Positions 11,221 to 24,300 of a DNA stretch of 64,000 bases are shown piece after piece. Every line of letters starts with the position of its first letter. Positions within the stretch are counted from its first letter, which is position 1. Under the pieces are notes generated by a model. It saw only the letters and a list, made by a program, of their open reading frames with translations. It searched no databases and had not been told where the DNA came from. The position numbers and the translations under genes are program-made. Source of the DNA: Loxodes magnus (taxonomy: Eukaryota; Ciliophora; Karyorelictea; Loxodida; Loxodidae); NCBI GenBank assembly GCA_946699065.1, contig CAMPDV010000024.1:1178001-1242000 (forward strand), in the 5' to 3' direction.

Positions 11221-13539
11221 ATGGATATTCAAAAGTGTCGAAATTGTAATAAGGATTATGACTAATATATGAAGATTGCAAAACAACTTCCTTGTGGCTG
11301 TCTATCATGCTTCTAGTGTCTTCAAACAATATATCAACTTACTTAAATGGTATATTGCATCCATCATAAATAAAATTTTAATATTAGACCTGAAGATTTA
11401 AAAAGCTTAGCACCAAAATTTCAAAATATAGAATAGCATAATTCATCCAATGAGAATATTTACTGTGTTGAGTAAGTAAAATTGCTATAGAAATTATAAA
11501 TTTAAAATAAATCCTAGCAAAAATACTTAATGAAAATTCTAATTGAAAATCAGAATCAATTCAAGTGGGTATTTGATAAAATAATATTTTGATTTATGTA
11601 AACCAACGTAGATAAATATAGAAGAATTAGTGACTAAATAGAATAATTAATAAGTCGTCTAAAAATTGTAAATGAAAATTTGCAAACGAACTAGTAGCAA
11701 GCATAAAATGTTAATCAAAAGGATAAAAGGCAAAATAACATACTTAAATAATAAGAATAATTTTAACAAATTGTAAACGAAATACATAATTTAAAGCAAT
11801 CTTAAGACTTAAATTAAGATATTAGAAAAATAAAATCATGATATAGGAATGTGTATTTAATATTTTTATTTTTCTTTAATAAAATACCAATAGTTAGTTA
11901 TTAACAGAGAAAGAAACTAAATCTTTAATTGACTAATTTTTCTAGCAAAATAATCCAGTAAACTAATTCAATTACTATATAAAACAGAAAAATCAATAAA
12001 GTGATTAAGAATAATCTGATGTTTTAAAAAATAGCATTGAAGATTTTAATAGCTTAAAATTTTAGGAACTAATTTAATTTGTTAGAATCTTAAAGAAAGA
12101 TAATATAACTTTCTTAGATTTATAATAAAACCCTTTGAATAAATCAAGCTTAGTAGAACAAACTTCTTTTTTATTGGAATTATCTTCTTTAAATGACATA
12201 GAGTTAAAATAAAAGTTATTGCAAGTAATTGAATTATCGAAACAGACTAAAGACTTATCATAATTATCAGTAAATACGATTACTCTTTTGAATTATATGA
12301 ACTATAATTTCAACTAAATGAATCTTCAAAATCTAAACTTGGCAAATGCTGACTTATCCGATACTATATTCATTAATTGTGATTTTTCCAACTCCAGTTT
12401 GGAGTTCAGCAACCTTCGAAATGCAAAGTTCCTGAACTGCAACATGGATAATGCAAACTTAAGGTAAATCACTTCTGAGGAACCTCATATCATATATGGA
12501 CATTCATCCTACGTCACTTGTATAGTTATATCAAATGACCAGTAGTGATTAGTATCAGGTTCATCATATTCAGATAATTCAATAAAAATATGGAATTTTT
12601 ATAATGGTTAATTAAAGAATACTTTGTAGGGACACACGGATAGTTTATACTCTGTAGCGATATCAAGGGACCAGTAATGAATAGTTTCGGGAAGTAAAGA
12701 TAATACGATAAAAATTTGGAACTTTCATAATGGTTAATTAAAGAGTACTTTGTAGGGACATACAAGTTCTGTATTATCAGTAGCGATATCGAATGACCAG
12801 AAATGAATCGTTTCGGGAAGTGATGATCAAACAATTAAGATATGGGATTTTATAAGTTGTTAGTTAAAAAGTACTTTGTAAGGACATACGAAATGAGTAA
12901 ACTCTGTAGTGATATCAAGTGACCAGAAATTAATTATTTCAGGAAGCAGAGATAGGACAATAAAGATTTGGGACTTAACAAGTGGTTAGTTAAAGAATAC
13001 TCTGTAGGGACATAAAGGTTGAGTAAACTCTGTAGCTATATCAAGTGACCAGAAATGAATTGTTTCAGGAAGTGGAGATAATATTATCAAGGTTTGGTAA
13101 TTAGCAACTGGATTATGTATTAGAACTTTGTCAGATCATTCAAATTGAATATCATCTGTGATATTAGCATCTGATAATACTTTCATAATATCTGGAAGCA
13201 GCGATTAAGCCATAAAAATATGAAATTTCTAGACAGGATAGTGTATGTGTACTCTTTAAGGTCATAAGAAAAAAGTGCGAAGTGTTTAAATATCATAGGA
13301 CCAAAAATGATTAATATCATGCTCGGAAGACAATTAGATAAGAAAATGGAACATTTAAAAGTTATTACATTCAAGTAGCTATGTGTAATAGGTAAGTTTA
13401 AAATAAAATATTTATTTTTTAATTAAAGTAGGTGAATTGAAATGAAATATACAATGAATATGGTTTAAAATTTAAGAATTGTTGTATCAGAAACATCTAG
13501 ATGTATGAGGAAGACAAGAAGAGATATTTTCCCGAATGA
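11221..13539 (+). CDS. RING finger - coiled coil - pentapeptide - seven WD40 repeat protein
   Basis: The ATG at 11,221 opens a RING-like zinc finger (residues 6-60: CRNC, LPCGCLSC, then YCIHH). A Gln/Lys coiled coil (about 65-210) follows, then pentapeptide-type A(D/N)L repeats (12,303-12,470; NLANADLS, NLRNAKFLNCNM), then seven WD40 repeats (12,480-13,370) of about 42 residues, each ending IKIW. Repeats 2-5 are nearly identical, a recent tandem expansion. UGA encodes Trp at conserved WD40 sites (DQKW, KIWNF). Two short GT-AG introns fit: about 11,851-11,897, needed to join the coil frames, and about 13,392-13,428. The final UGA at 13,537 gives about 744 residues. RING plus propeller suggests an E3 ubiquitin ligase that recognises substrates through the WD40 disk; that role is inferred from domains. 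A pentapeptide stretch between coil and propeller is unusual. Confidence 0.85.
11851..11897 (+). other. Short intron 1 of the RING/WD40 gene
   Basis: The upstream coil is read in the frame of 11,221 and the downstream coil in a frame shifted by two. A GT-AG segment of 47 nt (11,851-11,897), or 41 nt with 11,853-11,893, restores the frame. The interior is nearly all A/T. Confidence 0.6.
13392..13428 (+). other. Short intron 2 of the RING/WD40 gene
   Basis: GTAAGT right after the last WD40 repeat, an AT-rich body, and AG at 13,428 (37 nt) or at 13,431 (40 nt). Both are in phase and lead to a short C-terminal exon ending at UGA 13,537. Confidence 0.6.
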
Positions 13540-15780
13540 AAAAAGTAAAGAGGAACATTAAAATACTTATTATTAAGAATTTAAATAAATTATAAAAGTT
13601 TAAATTTTCTTAATTTTAAAAGCTTTAAGATAATAAATTAAATTAAAAAATATCAAATAAAAGCATTTTATTAAAGCAGATAAAAAATAGTTAGCAAATA
13701 ATTATTTAAATTGTAATAAATATAAGTATTACAAAGTGTTATACTTTTAAACTCGTTAATTATATAAATTTCAAAAATAATTTTTATTTTTTTAATTTTA
13801 TAAAAGAATTATTATTAAAATTTAAAAGAGGAAAAAGTAAAATAGGATAAAAAAATAGCTTGAAAAGAAAAGATTAGATTAATAAAAATAAAATAAAATA
13901 AAAATTTCAAAAAGAATTAATAACTGTAATAAAAATTAAGTAAATAATAACTTTTAAAGGATTACATATTTTTTTGTGAGAATTAGAAGAGAAAATTGAC
14001 AAAAAAATTAAATATGAAAGAATTAATAAAAGATCTGGATAAAAGTAGAAAGAATAATAATAATAAAAATATAAGTATAATTAGTAATTGAGAAAGAAGA
14101 GTAGAAAAAAGAAACATAAAGTTTTGAAAACTCGAATATTTTTGCGAGTGAGAAACTATTAAAATTTAAGATAAATAAGAAAATACATGATTATATGCTT
14201 TTGGAGGAACTAAAAATCATTTGATCATGTAATCCAAATATGAAATTACAGACAATGAATTTTGAGGATGGAAATATTAGATTCAAGTAATGGCGAATAT
14301 TTTAAAATAGATACTCTTTTTTAAGAAAATTTAATAATTTTAATTTAATTTAATTAATAAAATTTAAGTAAAATTTGAAGAATAATTTAAAAAAAGAATA
14401 AGAGTCAAAAATAAAAATTTAATAATAAGAAATAATAAAAATTATAAATTTAGACAGTTGATGCTCAATGTTTTAATCGAATAACTTAGAAGAAAAGACA
14501 TAAACGAAGACTCAGAAAAAATAATTTTAGGCATATAATTTAATAACTGAATTTTTTCTAAATAAATGATAAATATATAAGGATTAAAAAAAAAGAACAA
14601 CCTAAACTAAAAACAAAAACAAAAATAAAAAGGATAATCTCATTTTATATAAAGCTTATCTTTATTGATTAAAATTTTAATTTTCTTGTCTATAATTTAT
14701 AATTAATAATTATTAATTTACATTAGCTGCATTAAGTTACTCTGTATAATTTCTTCAAAAAATATAAAAAATTTAATTATTAAAATATAAGAAAATAGTA
14801 GAAATTATATTTCTTAATTTTAGTTAAAAAGAAAAATGTTGGAAGAGAAAAAAGAAAGTTTTTTAAGTTAATTTGAGTGATTTAGAGTGATTAAAACTAT
14901 AAAATGTTAATCATTACATTGAATTTGTAAGATAATTGAAGAGCTGTTTAATAACTATAATTCTAATAAAAATAAATCCGAAAATATCATATATCAAAAA
15001 GAGCGAAAATAATAAAATGACATTATGCTAAATTAAACGTATAATTTAACTGAATATCTTAAAGGATAATTTTTATGATAATAAGAATTACATATTGCAA
15101 AATGCAAATCTAGTTTTTTAAATTTATAATTATTTCTATAATTTATTTTAATGATAAATCTTAATAATGCTAAAATAGCAATAGATATAAAATAAATTTA
15201 AAAGAATGATTTAATAATTTTAATGTTAACTAAAAAGAATATTCAAATAAATAATATTAATATATCATAATTATCAAATAAAGAATCATTTATTTATTTA
15301 AAATTAGTTGATGAACTCTAAAAAATTTTATAAAGTTTAAAAAATTATTTATTTAGAAAATATTTAAAAGAACGCCACATTTCCTATTTATTAAAATTCT
15401 ACTATTAAATAACTTAGTTGTAAAAATTATTTAAGCATTTGTGTAAAATAATGGAAAATCGACATCTAAAAAATTCTTTACACTTAATTTCTTGCATAGC
15501 TCTAAATTCACCTTGCTAGCCTTAATCTAATATAATATCTACATACTTGATAAAAAAGTTTATACATTAATTTAGCTTTATTTTAGTTTATTTAATTATC
15601 AAATTATTATTAAATGATAAGTTTTTATTTTCAAATAATCATCGAACTTTAGTATTCTAACAGACATAATTAATGTTTATATTTTCGATTTTCAAGAGTC
15701 AATATTAAAGATATCTGATTGAGGAATATCATATTTATAATTATTTTTCTTTTTAATTAAACTTTATTATAATAAGATCC
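13540..15780. other. AT-rich region, no supported gene
   Basis: A-rich sequence with scattered short open stretches. A patch at 14,180-14,300 is slightly richer in G/C and open in two frames, but it shows no recognisable motif. Confidence 0.55.
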
Positions 15781-15789
15781 AGTTTTTAG

Positions 15790-16330
15790 TGAATGTATTC
15801 TATCAAGATGCTTTTAATTAAAATACAAACACAAAATAAAAATTTGGCTTTCTTTAAAGCATTTCAACATTTTCCCGCCAACCTCTAGATTGCTCTAGAG
15901 GTTAAATATAAAAGGTTGAAAAGCTCTATAACTCTTCTCCTTGCCGTGCAAGATATCCTTGAGTTCTTCTTTCACCTAAATGTTTGATATCTTTTTCCTC
16001 ATAAGCTTATCCAAATTTATTACCGAATAATATTTTTCATTCTCCTTAAAGCTTTAGTAGTTATTTTCTCTTCTTTTTGTTTTCCAACTACTTCTACTAG
16101 TTTCCGCATTCTTATTTGAAGTTGAGAAATTATTAGCAATATTCTTTAGATGCTTTTGAGAGTTACTGTTATAGCATCTTTTTGCTTGTCGTTTAGGCTG
16201 AAATCTTGATTTTTTTTTTCATCTCCAATTGTCATTGGATATTCTTTATTCTTTCAGTTCCATTTAACGCTTTAATTTTTACTGATTTTCTTCTATTTTT
16301 TCTTATATCTTTAAATTAAAATTAAAGATT
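15790..16330 (-). pseudogene. Decayed ORF1 retroelement copy (minus strand)
   Basis: One minus frame reads CYNSNSQKHLKNIANNF followed by a stretch ending SRSSWKTKRREN. It aligns with CYYCNSHNHLWKNARNF and its downstream RRSWRRKK in the relic at 760-900. The second cysteine of the knuckle is lost. Downstream a charged stretch continues to about 15,790. This is another member of the ORF1 family, degenerate and without a clear start. Confidence 0.5.
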
Positions 16331-16429
16331 ATTAAAGCGATTTTAAAGAAGCCTAGTAATAATTTTTGAATATCTTTTCTGAAGCTATTTTGACAACTTC
16401 TAAACATATAATTAATAATTATAAGAATA

Positions 16430-17145
16430 AAAACTACAAATTTTAGAATTAAGTTATTTATTAAAGTTAGTTAATATTTTCTACATGCACAAAGTACCTT
16501 TCTAAAGAGTTAGAGCAGAGCGTATATTTATCTACATCAATAACATTAATTTTGATGTCATGCTATAGTTGTACAATTGCTATTCTAAGTCTACGAAAGT
16601 TCTAATTAACTCTAAAGAGACTTTGAATATTTGTTTTAATCCATTTAAGGATTTTATCTTTAGTCAAGTTTAAAAAGAATAATTGCTGTAAATTTTCTAA
16701 TTCTGATACTTTTTGTCGTTATTTTTTGTTTATTTAGAGCTATTTCCGCTTAAGTATAGTTATGTAGATGCTTTTTTAATATTTGGAGGAGTATGCGAGA
16801 GATTATTGTGGATTTTTTCCTTAAATTAAATTATATGTTTGCTTTAGAGTTTTTAAATATTTATTTATCATCACTCTTCGTTCTATTTTGCGTCTTCTAA
16901 GTAGATTGTGTTTTTTTAATAATTTTCTAAGTTTCTTCCCTGCTAATAAATTGTTGGTTTTAAGAAAGTTGGACTAATTAAAATTAAAATGTGGTAAGAA
17001 GAATGCTTCTGATTTTCTCTTTCTACGGGTATATGGTCCGCCAAAGAAATTTATAAGAAACTAATAATATTAATAACTCGGAATAAGCTGCTTTAACGCC
17101 AGAACAGATTGGAAATATTTGGATGAGAAAACTATAAAAAGTATG
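16430..17145 (-). CDS. Unidentified basic open frame, head-to-head with the RNase H2C-like gene
   Basis: A UGA-free minus frame runs from about 17,145 to below 16,430 with protein-like composition: FFGGPYTRRKRKSEAF, LAGKKLRKLLKKHNLLRRRK, LTKDKILKWIKTNIQSLFR, DKYTLCSNSLERYFVH. I do not recognise a family. No in-frame ATG lies in the first part; the first is near 16,870, so an upstream exon, a shorter protein or a non-coding coincidence are all possible. The frame runs on into the decayed ORF1 segment below 16,330, which reads best in another frame, so the true 3' end is unknown. Confidence 0.35.
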
Positions 17146-17171
17146 GATCCAACTTATAATATAGAATTAAT

Positions 17172-17555
17172 ATGAAAACTGTTGTAAGAGTCCCAATTTT
17201 AGAAGATGGCCAAATTCAGCAAAAAGAAGAATTTATGGGCCAATTTGAAGATAAATTACCTCACTTCGGCGTAAAATTTAGAAAAAAACAGGCAGCAAAT
17301 GGTAAGAGAAATAATTAAGACTATGAAAAAGGATATTTTGTCTTACAAAAATAAGACAAAAAAACTGAAGGAGAAAAGATCAATTTTATACAGAGATTGA
17401 AAGAAAACTGGAATAATCCGACAATAATCCTAGTAGAGCGTTTTATTCAAATGGAAATAGAGAAAAAAAATAAGGATAACAAAAAGAACAAAAAAAAGAA
17501 ACTAAATTCTCTCAAGCAAATATTTGACTTAGTAAAAAAAATACTAATATCTTGA
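17172..17555 (+). CDS. Small protein resembling RNase H2 non-catalytic subunit C
   Basis: ATG at 17,172 to UGA at 17,553, 127 residues. The N-terminal strand pattern VRVPILEDGQ and the block FGVKFRKKQ...YEKGYFVLQ match the layout of RNase H2 subunit C (acidic/Gly turn, then [LV]xVxFRGR...G..GY[VF]). An ENWNNP segment and a Lys-rich tail follow. In eukaryotes this subunit, with subunit B, scaffolds the catalytic subunit that removes ribonucleotides from DNA. The match rests on pattern, not on a search. An additional upstream exon (ATG at 16,992) joined through a 24-nt GT-AG segment at about 17,147-17,170 is possible. Confidence 0.45.
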
Positions 17556-20420
17556 TTTTCTTTAATATTTTTTCTTGATTTTACATTTAATTTATAACTT
17601 TCTACGTATTTTTGTATAAAATAAATTTTACTCTTTATTAATAAATAATAATTTTTATGTTTTTGTTTTATTTAGATTGGATTTATAAACATTTTTCCAT
17701 TTTATAATATATTTTTTAATTTCTTACTTTTCTATTAGTTCAAATTAATTTTTTTTAATTTTATTATAAAGAACTACAGTTATAAATCTTTTATTACACA
17801 GTTAAGTTTCATAATAAAATTTATTCGAGTTTTACTTTGTCTCTATCAAAATTATTTTAGTTATTATATTTTTAGTTTATAATAATATTAGTATAATATT
17901 GATCATTATATATTCATAAACCGATATATCTTTAGTTTATTTAATTTATTTTTAAATAGCATAATGTTAAAATTTGTACTTTAATTATTTATAAATTTTC
18001 AAACTAAATTAAAAATTTTTCTCTGAGAATATAAGCATCAATTTTTTATTATATTTCTAAAAATAATAAATATTAATATTTTTCATCATTGCTATATTTA
18101 AATTTTTATTATTTCATCAATTCTTAATTTTTCTTCTTCTATAACTTTAATAATTGTACATCAAAACTTTTGGAGAGTAAAAAATTGTAACATATTAAGA
18201 AAGAAAAAAATAGATAAAATAAAGTTTAAATAAAATAAAAATAATATGTACTTTTTATTACATGATAATTATAAAATAATTTCATCTGCTTGATTTTGAA
18301 AAAGTCTTAAAATCAAAAAAAATTAAACATTAAAAATTCATGATTATTTAATTAGATATATAATAATAATGAATTGTAGTGAAACCATCTTCAATTAAAT
18401 TCATCACTGGAAAATGTTTGAATTTTTCTAAACAGTTTTCCTTAGAAAAATTTTCACAGTCTTCCTCTGTTTTGTGCTACATTAATACATATCTACTTAT
18501 GCCCTTTTTACCTTTCTTTATTTTAGATATTGAGTTGAACTTCAACATTTACCAAATATTTATTAGTGGCGATATCTTTAGATTTCTTCAAATTTCGTAA
18601 TAAAATATTTTAACTTTCAGTATCTTAAATCTATAAATTTTCCTCAGAAGTAACAAATGATTACTTATTTTATTTCAAAGTTTCAAGTTTTCATTCTTTT
18701 GTTTATTTTGAAATTCCTAGCAGAATATTAAGACAATTCCAGGTTTTTTACAATACAAGCATTTAAGTCTTTTCTTCCTTATTGTCTATATTTATTATAA
18801 TCTTGGTTCAATATCCATTAAATCGATATGGGATAAATTAAAAAAAATTATCTTTTATCACTAAAAGTGGATTTATTTTTGAATTTGTTTACTCAAATAG
18901 CATATTAATCTTTTTCATGTAAATATGATTATTTAATTCAATTTTAAGATTTTATTCTTCTTATTTTATTAAAGTCATACTGAAATTAAGATTTAAAGTT
19001 GCTTCCCAAATATTTTTATTACAATGTTATTTATTACTTTTCTTCTTCATATAAACCTTAGTTTTTTTATAGAATCAAATATTAAGATTTTTAAAAAATT
19101 ATGTTTATTTGATATTTAAGTTTTTTTAAGATAATTTTTCCAGTTTTACATACTATTAATAAAAATATATAAAAATTAGTTTGTAATTTTAGTTAATTTT
19201 TAATATAAATTTAAAGTCTTAAATTTATGAGTTAAGCTAAAGCCCTTAAATACTTATTTATTTTCATGTAAGTTTAATTTTAATTAGAATTTATAAAAAT
19301 TTTGAAACTTAAAAATCTAAAAGATTGTAAAATTTTATTTAATTTAATAATTAAAAATATAGTTAAAAATTAGCTAAAAAATTAAATTAAAAAATCCATT
19401 TATATTAATAAGATAATTTTATCTTTTTAAGTAACTTTTATCAATCTTAAAACTACCCAAAAGTCTATGGTGCTGATGAATTTTTAGAAATTTTGGGACA
19501 CCCAGTTTTAACTTGCTCTGAAATTTGCAATTCTTGAATTTCTTGGAACTGTCTGTTATACCATTCTCCCCAAATACAGTATATTATTTTTTTTTAATTG
19601 ATTAAATATTTTTACTCACGATTTTTGAAATTTTAATAAACCATGAATAAGTGTTAGAAAGATTAACCATAATAGCATAGAATGGTATGAGATTTAATTA
19701 ACATTATGATTAGCTATGTTTATTTCTTTTTATTTCATCAAGTTCTATTTAAAGAATTTCAATTTTCTTAGGTGCTTAATTCCGCTTTAGTACCAAATAA
19801 AACTTTGTTTTTTGAATATTTTTAAGAATTAATAATATGATAATCGTTCGTTTTTTTAAATCTAACTAAAACAATTATTTTTGATGCAAAAAAAATTATT
19901 CTATTTGGTTTTTCTTATTCATTCTGTCTTGATTGCTTTAACTGTCTTCTGAAAAATTTGAAATATTTTTTATTTAGTCTCTTTCTCTAAGTTTTTCACG
20001 GATTTTAATCATTCTATAAAGGCAAATTTTTCATTTTCTGTTTTTCTATTTTTGCAGAATTTTCTATTTATCGCTTTTAAAATATTACTTAGTGAGTTTT
20101 AGCAATTTAAAGATAAGAATCTAATTTTAGCCATTTTAATTCCTAAAGATAAATTTCTTGATTTATTTTATGAAATTTAAACAAAAATAAAAAAATAAAA
20201 TGATTTTATGCATTTCCATGCTTATAAAATATAAATAAACTTTTTTTTTGTATTAACAAAATGAATTTTTAAATTCCTTAGAATTCAGTTGATAACAACC
20301 CACCTTGCTAAGCCATTTCAGTTGTTTTCTAACTGAAAGAAGGGATAACTCTTTCACTAATAATTACTTTTCTTGACGAATAAATCACGAAATATTTATC
20401 AATCATTAACACTAATTAAT
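17556..20420. other. AT-rich region, no supported gene
   Basis: Mostly T-rich. A patch at about 19,450-19,590 is richer in G/C and open on the minus strand (DSSKKFKNCKFQSKLKLGV) but too short to name. Around 20,285-20,360 another G/C-richer patch with repeated 'cagttg' words precedes the ORF1-like frame. Confidence 0.5.
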
Positions 20421-20424
20421 TTTT

Positions 20425-22990
20425 GACTTATTTACGGGAAATTAATATCTTCTCAAAAAGAAAATAGAAACTGAAATATTTAATAAAATCTTTGTAAATA
20501 TCAATAAAGTGAAGGTTCTCTGCAACTTTAAGTTTAACTTTAAAGGTAACTATGTATTATTCATCAAAAGTAAAGAACTAATGAAGAAATTCATGAATTA
20601 ACAATTCTTCCACATTAATTTAGCTGATCCTATAATGCCAAAATAATTGGTATTACTCTAAATTCAAGAAAAATTATTCTATAAACAATATATTAGCAAC
20701 TATTATAAAATGAGATTAACAAGCACAAATGCAATGATAATTGATGATATTCTAAATCTTTTTCTAACTTTTAAAAGCAAAAATATAAAAGAAATTAACT
20801 TTAAACAACTAGAAATCAAGTCCTATCCAATTATAGAAATAGTATGCAAAATCAAGTAACAAGAAATTTTAAAATTATCTAATGAAATAAAATACTGAGA
20901 CTAAAATATAACTATAAGACATAAAAGATAAATAATATGCATATTCTGTGGCTAAATGGGACAAAAATTTGACTGGTGTAGAAGAATTTAAGAATAAAAA
21001 ATAGAATAAATAAATCAAAAAATTAAAAGAACAAAAAGAGATGAAATCAAATAGCGTATAGAGTTTTAGACGCAAATAGAAATTTAAAAATTAGAACTAG
21101 ATAAAATAATCTTTTTACAATTAGCGACGAAACTTTAAGAATTAAAAAATTAATAATAGCAAAGTAACTAGTAATATTTTAATAAATTCCTAATCAATAA
21201 TTTAAGATATACAAGAATAAATTCCAGAACACTAAATGATATAAGAACTAAAAGCAAATATAAAATAACAAGCAAAAGCATTGAATAAGATTTAAATAAA
21301 GCAAGAAAAAAACGAAGAAGAAGCAAAAGATCAAAAAATTCCCCTTCACTTTCTTAGAGAAAATTGTTTGAAAAAACCTTGAGAAATAATAAGAAAATAA
21401 GGAAATCTAAAAAATGAAATAGCTGATTAATTTTAGAATATGAAAAACAATGAAGAAGAATCAGGATGAATAGTAATAAACTAAAAACATTTAATTTCAT
21501 TAATTAAAATAAAAAAGGCATCAAATAATATTGAAACAATATTGCTAAAAAAGAATATTTAATAGTTTTTCTTAAAAACAAATTATTTCCCTCTAAAAAT
21601 CTAAAAAAAAAATGTCAAAAAAAGCCAGAAGAAATAATAAAATTATAAAAACAAATAAATAATTAGGAAAAATTAAATATGAAAGCTCTATGAAATTAAA
21701 GAAAGATTTAAAGATAATAATAAAGTGTTGTAAGAAAAATGAACCTAATAAATAGATTATAATGACTTATTAGAGTAAGAAATCTAAAATCTAAATATTA
21801 ATTCAGAGATAGAAAAAGAACAATTTGAAATATAGATTACTAATATAAATTAAAAAAAAATTAAAAAAGTAAAGAGACAAATTATTGTAAGAATAGATTA
21901 CTGAAATCGAATAAAAAAATTTAAATTAATTGGAAGAAAAAGAGGTAGACATCAAATTTATTATTTAAGAATACGCATATAGGAATCTTGAAATTAATAA
22001 GAAAAATTAACTTATAGAAGATAAGAAAAGCTAAATTATTAAACTTCAGAAAAATATAAACAAATCATTAGAAGAAAAACAATATTATTAAGAATTAAAG
22101 CAACTCAACTTAAAATATACAAAAATAAGAAATAATTTATTAACTATGAAATAAATATAATTACTTAAATTGATAAATATAACATTAAAAATTATACTAA
22201 AGAAATCTAAAAAAGTACTAACAAAATTCTTCAAGGAAACAATAAAGAGATTTTAAGATATGAAAACAGCAAAAATAATTTATAAAAAGTATAATAATGA
22301 AACTAAATTAAAAAAATATATATAACAACAAACAAATATTAAATAAAATAATAAAAATTAATTTATAGACTTAGAATGCAATTAATATTTTTAGAGCTGA
22401 TCTCGCAGAACGACACATTGATTAAGAGTAAATATTATGTATTTATAAGAAATAAGAAAAATTTGAATACGTTTTTGATTGCTAATATTACATATAATTA
22501 TATAAAAAAACAATTTTCAGATTCAAGAACATTATAAAATCTAAGCACAAACATAAATCTGCAAAAGAAGGAAAGAATAAATATCAAATAAAAAATGAAA
22601 TTAATACAAATAGAAAAAAACTTGAAAGAAATGCTAGAATATAAACAACTTTTAATAGATTAAGAAACAAAAAGGAATAAATAAATATCAGAAGATATTG
22701 ATCTTAAGATAAAAAAGCATGGTCTAGCATAAAACAAAAACATTAACAAATAATTTGACTTTAAGAATGATTGAGCAAAAACTAAATCCATTAGTAATAT
22801 GAGAATAAAGAAGACTTAAAATAATTATTTTTAATATGAACAAAGACTAAAGAAGAAGAGAAACAAAGCAATAAAAAAATAAAGTCAAATCAAAACAAGA
22901 ACAAAGGCCAAAGGCCAAAGAGTTTCAGAAGGAGAGTGATATCGTAAAAAATTATTTTATTAAGCTGAAAGTAGAACATTATATAATTTA
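20425..22990 (+). mobile_element. Retroelement ORF1-like frame with zinc knuckle and long coiled coil
   Basis: A plus frame gives an N-terminal domain of mixed alpha/beta composition (KVLCNFKFNFKGNYVLFIK, then MRLTSTNAMIIDDILNLFL). Next comes a CCHC-type knuckle with His replaced by Gln (CIFCGQMGQKFDWC, about 20,936-20,977), then well over 1 kb of Lys/Gln/Glu coiled coil. Frames shift several times after about 21,700. The order fits an ORF1/gag protein that binds element RNA. The last ~650 bases are duplicated at 25,047-25,640. Decayed or intron-bearing; no start was fixed. Confidence 0.45.
22340..22990. repeat. Direct duplicate, copy 1 of a ~0.6 kb segment
   Basis: It matches 25,047-25,640 in the same orientation: the AATTAATATTT start, a GATTCAAGAA block, a GATAAAAAAGCATG block and the 'aaagtgaaat / attttattaa' end are shared, with many substitutions. 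The two copies bracket about 2 kb that contains another ORF1 relic. Confidence 0.65.
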
Positions 22991-23579
22991 ATTAAATTTA
23001 ATCTAACGATGTTTATAAATAAAAATAATAACTTTAAATTTTTAGCTTTTGAATTTGTAGAATTTTTATGCTTTTTTTATTTTTGATTTAAAAAATAGAA
23101 AATATAAATTAAAATATCTTAATTAATTTAATAAAAAGAAATAGAAATAATAAATCAATTTAAATCATTTTTTGAACATTTATTATACAATTTAAATATG
23201 CTTATAATTGTTCTTCTTCTGCTATAAAGTGCTAAGTTAGCAGAATTTATTAATAGAGGTTATGAATTGAATCTAAGAAATTTATTTTAAGCTCAAAAAA
23301 TTTGAATCCTTTAAGCAAAATTAAATAAAAATGACTTCTCTTATTAAAAAGCATGGCTTTATAATTTCTTTTTTATCGGAAGATATTTAAAATCTTTTTG
23401 AGAAATGTCAGCTATATTAATTAAAATTAGAATGTAATTATATCTATTTGCTCGTTTTATGTATAAGCATAGAAGTTTTCATACTATTTATTTAATAGTT
23501 GCAGCATTGACTTTCGATTTCTATCTAATTCTGTATTATTTTATCATTAGTTTCAATTGTGCCTATTGTAAAGAAGAAT

Positions 23580-24300
23580 CTTAAGCCTTGTTCGTACTGG
23601 TAACTAGATTAGAAAGCCCCAGACAATGGAAATTATGGTTTGGAAGATTCGTATTCAAACTTTTAATACCAGAATTTTGAACGATTTAATTACTTGAGTA
23701 TTTAATGGAGTATTTGGATAATTTTCGGTTAAAATTCCATATTAAAGCGTGTGTATAACTCAGGAAATATCTCGCTTCAAATCAAAGTCTATGATTGAAA
23801 AAGCTGTGAAAGAGAAAAAAGAAAATTGAAGACTTATGAAATCATTATGTAATCTATAAGAATAAGTAAAATATTAAGGTAAGAAAACAGAAAATTATTA
23901 GAAAAAAGTTAAAACACTGAAGAAAGATTAGTCAAATAAGAAATTTAAGTTAAATTACTTGGATGAAAAGAATAAAACCTTAAAATTAAGAAAATCAAAT
24001 GAAAGTAGAATACCATAGACAAATAGAAATAACTAATAATTGAAGGATTGTCAAGAGATACTATTTGTGCTAATCAATATTCCACAATTTCAATAACCAT
24101 AGACGGAAGAATATACAGGAGGAGAATCTTTCAAGAAGGGCCAGAACTCCCAAAAAACTAAATAATCCTAATTTTTATTTTAAACTCCTGGAACAATTAC
24201 TGAATGGTAGCAAAATGAGGTTGAAATACCTCAAAAACCGCAAAAATTTAATTTAGTTAGCTATTATGTTTACTACAAAGGAAGGTTAATTTTTATATTT
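23580..24300 (+). pseudogene. ORF1 relic related to the copy at position 1
   Basis: A plus frame reads a charged coil (KSMIEKAVKEKKENW, then KKVKTLKKDQSNKKFKLNYL). It ends in TPGTITEWQQNEVEIPQKPQ, which parallels the VEIP-containing segment before the zinc knuckle at about 700-760. The knuckle itself is lost (SYYVYYKGRLI). A degenerate member of the same family. Confidence 0.5.
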
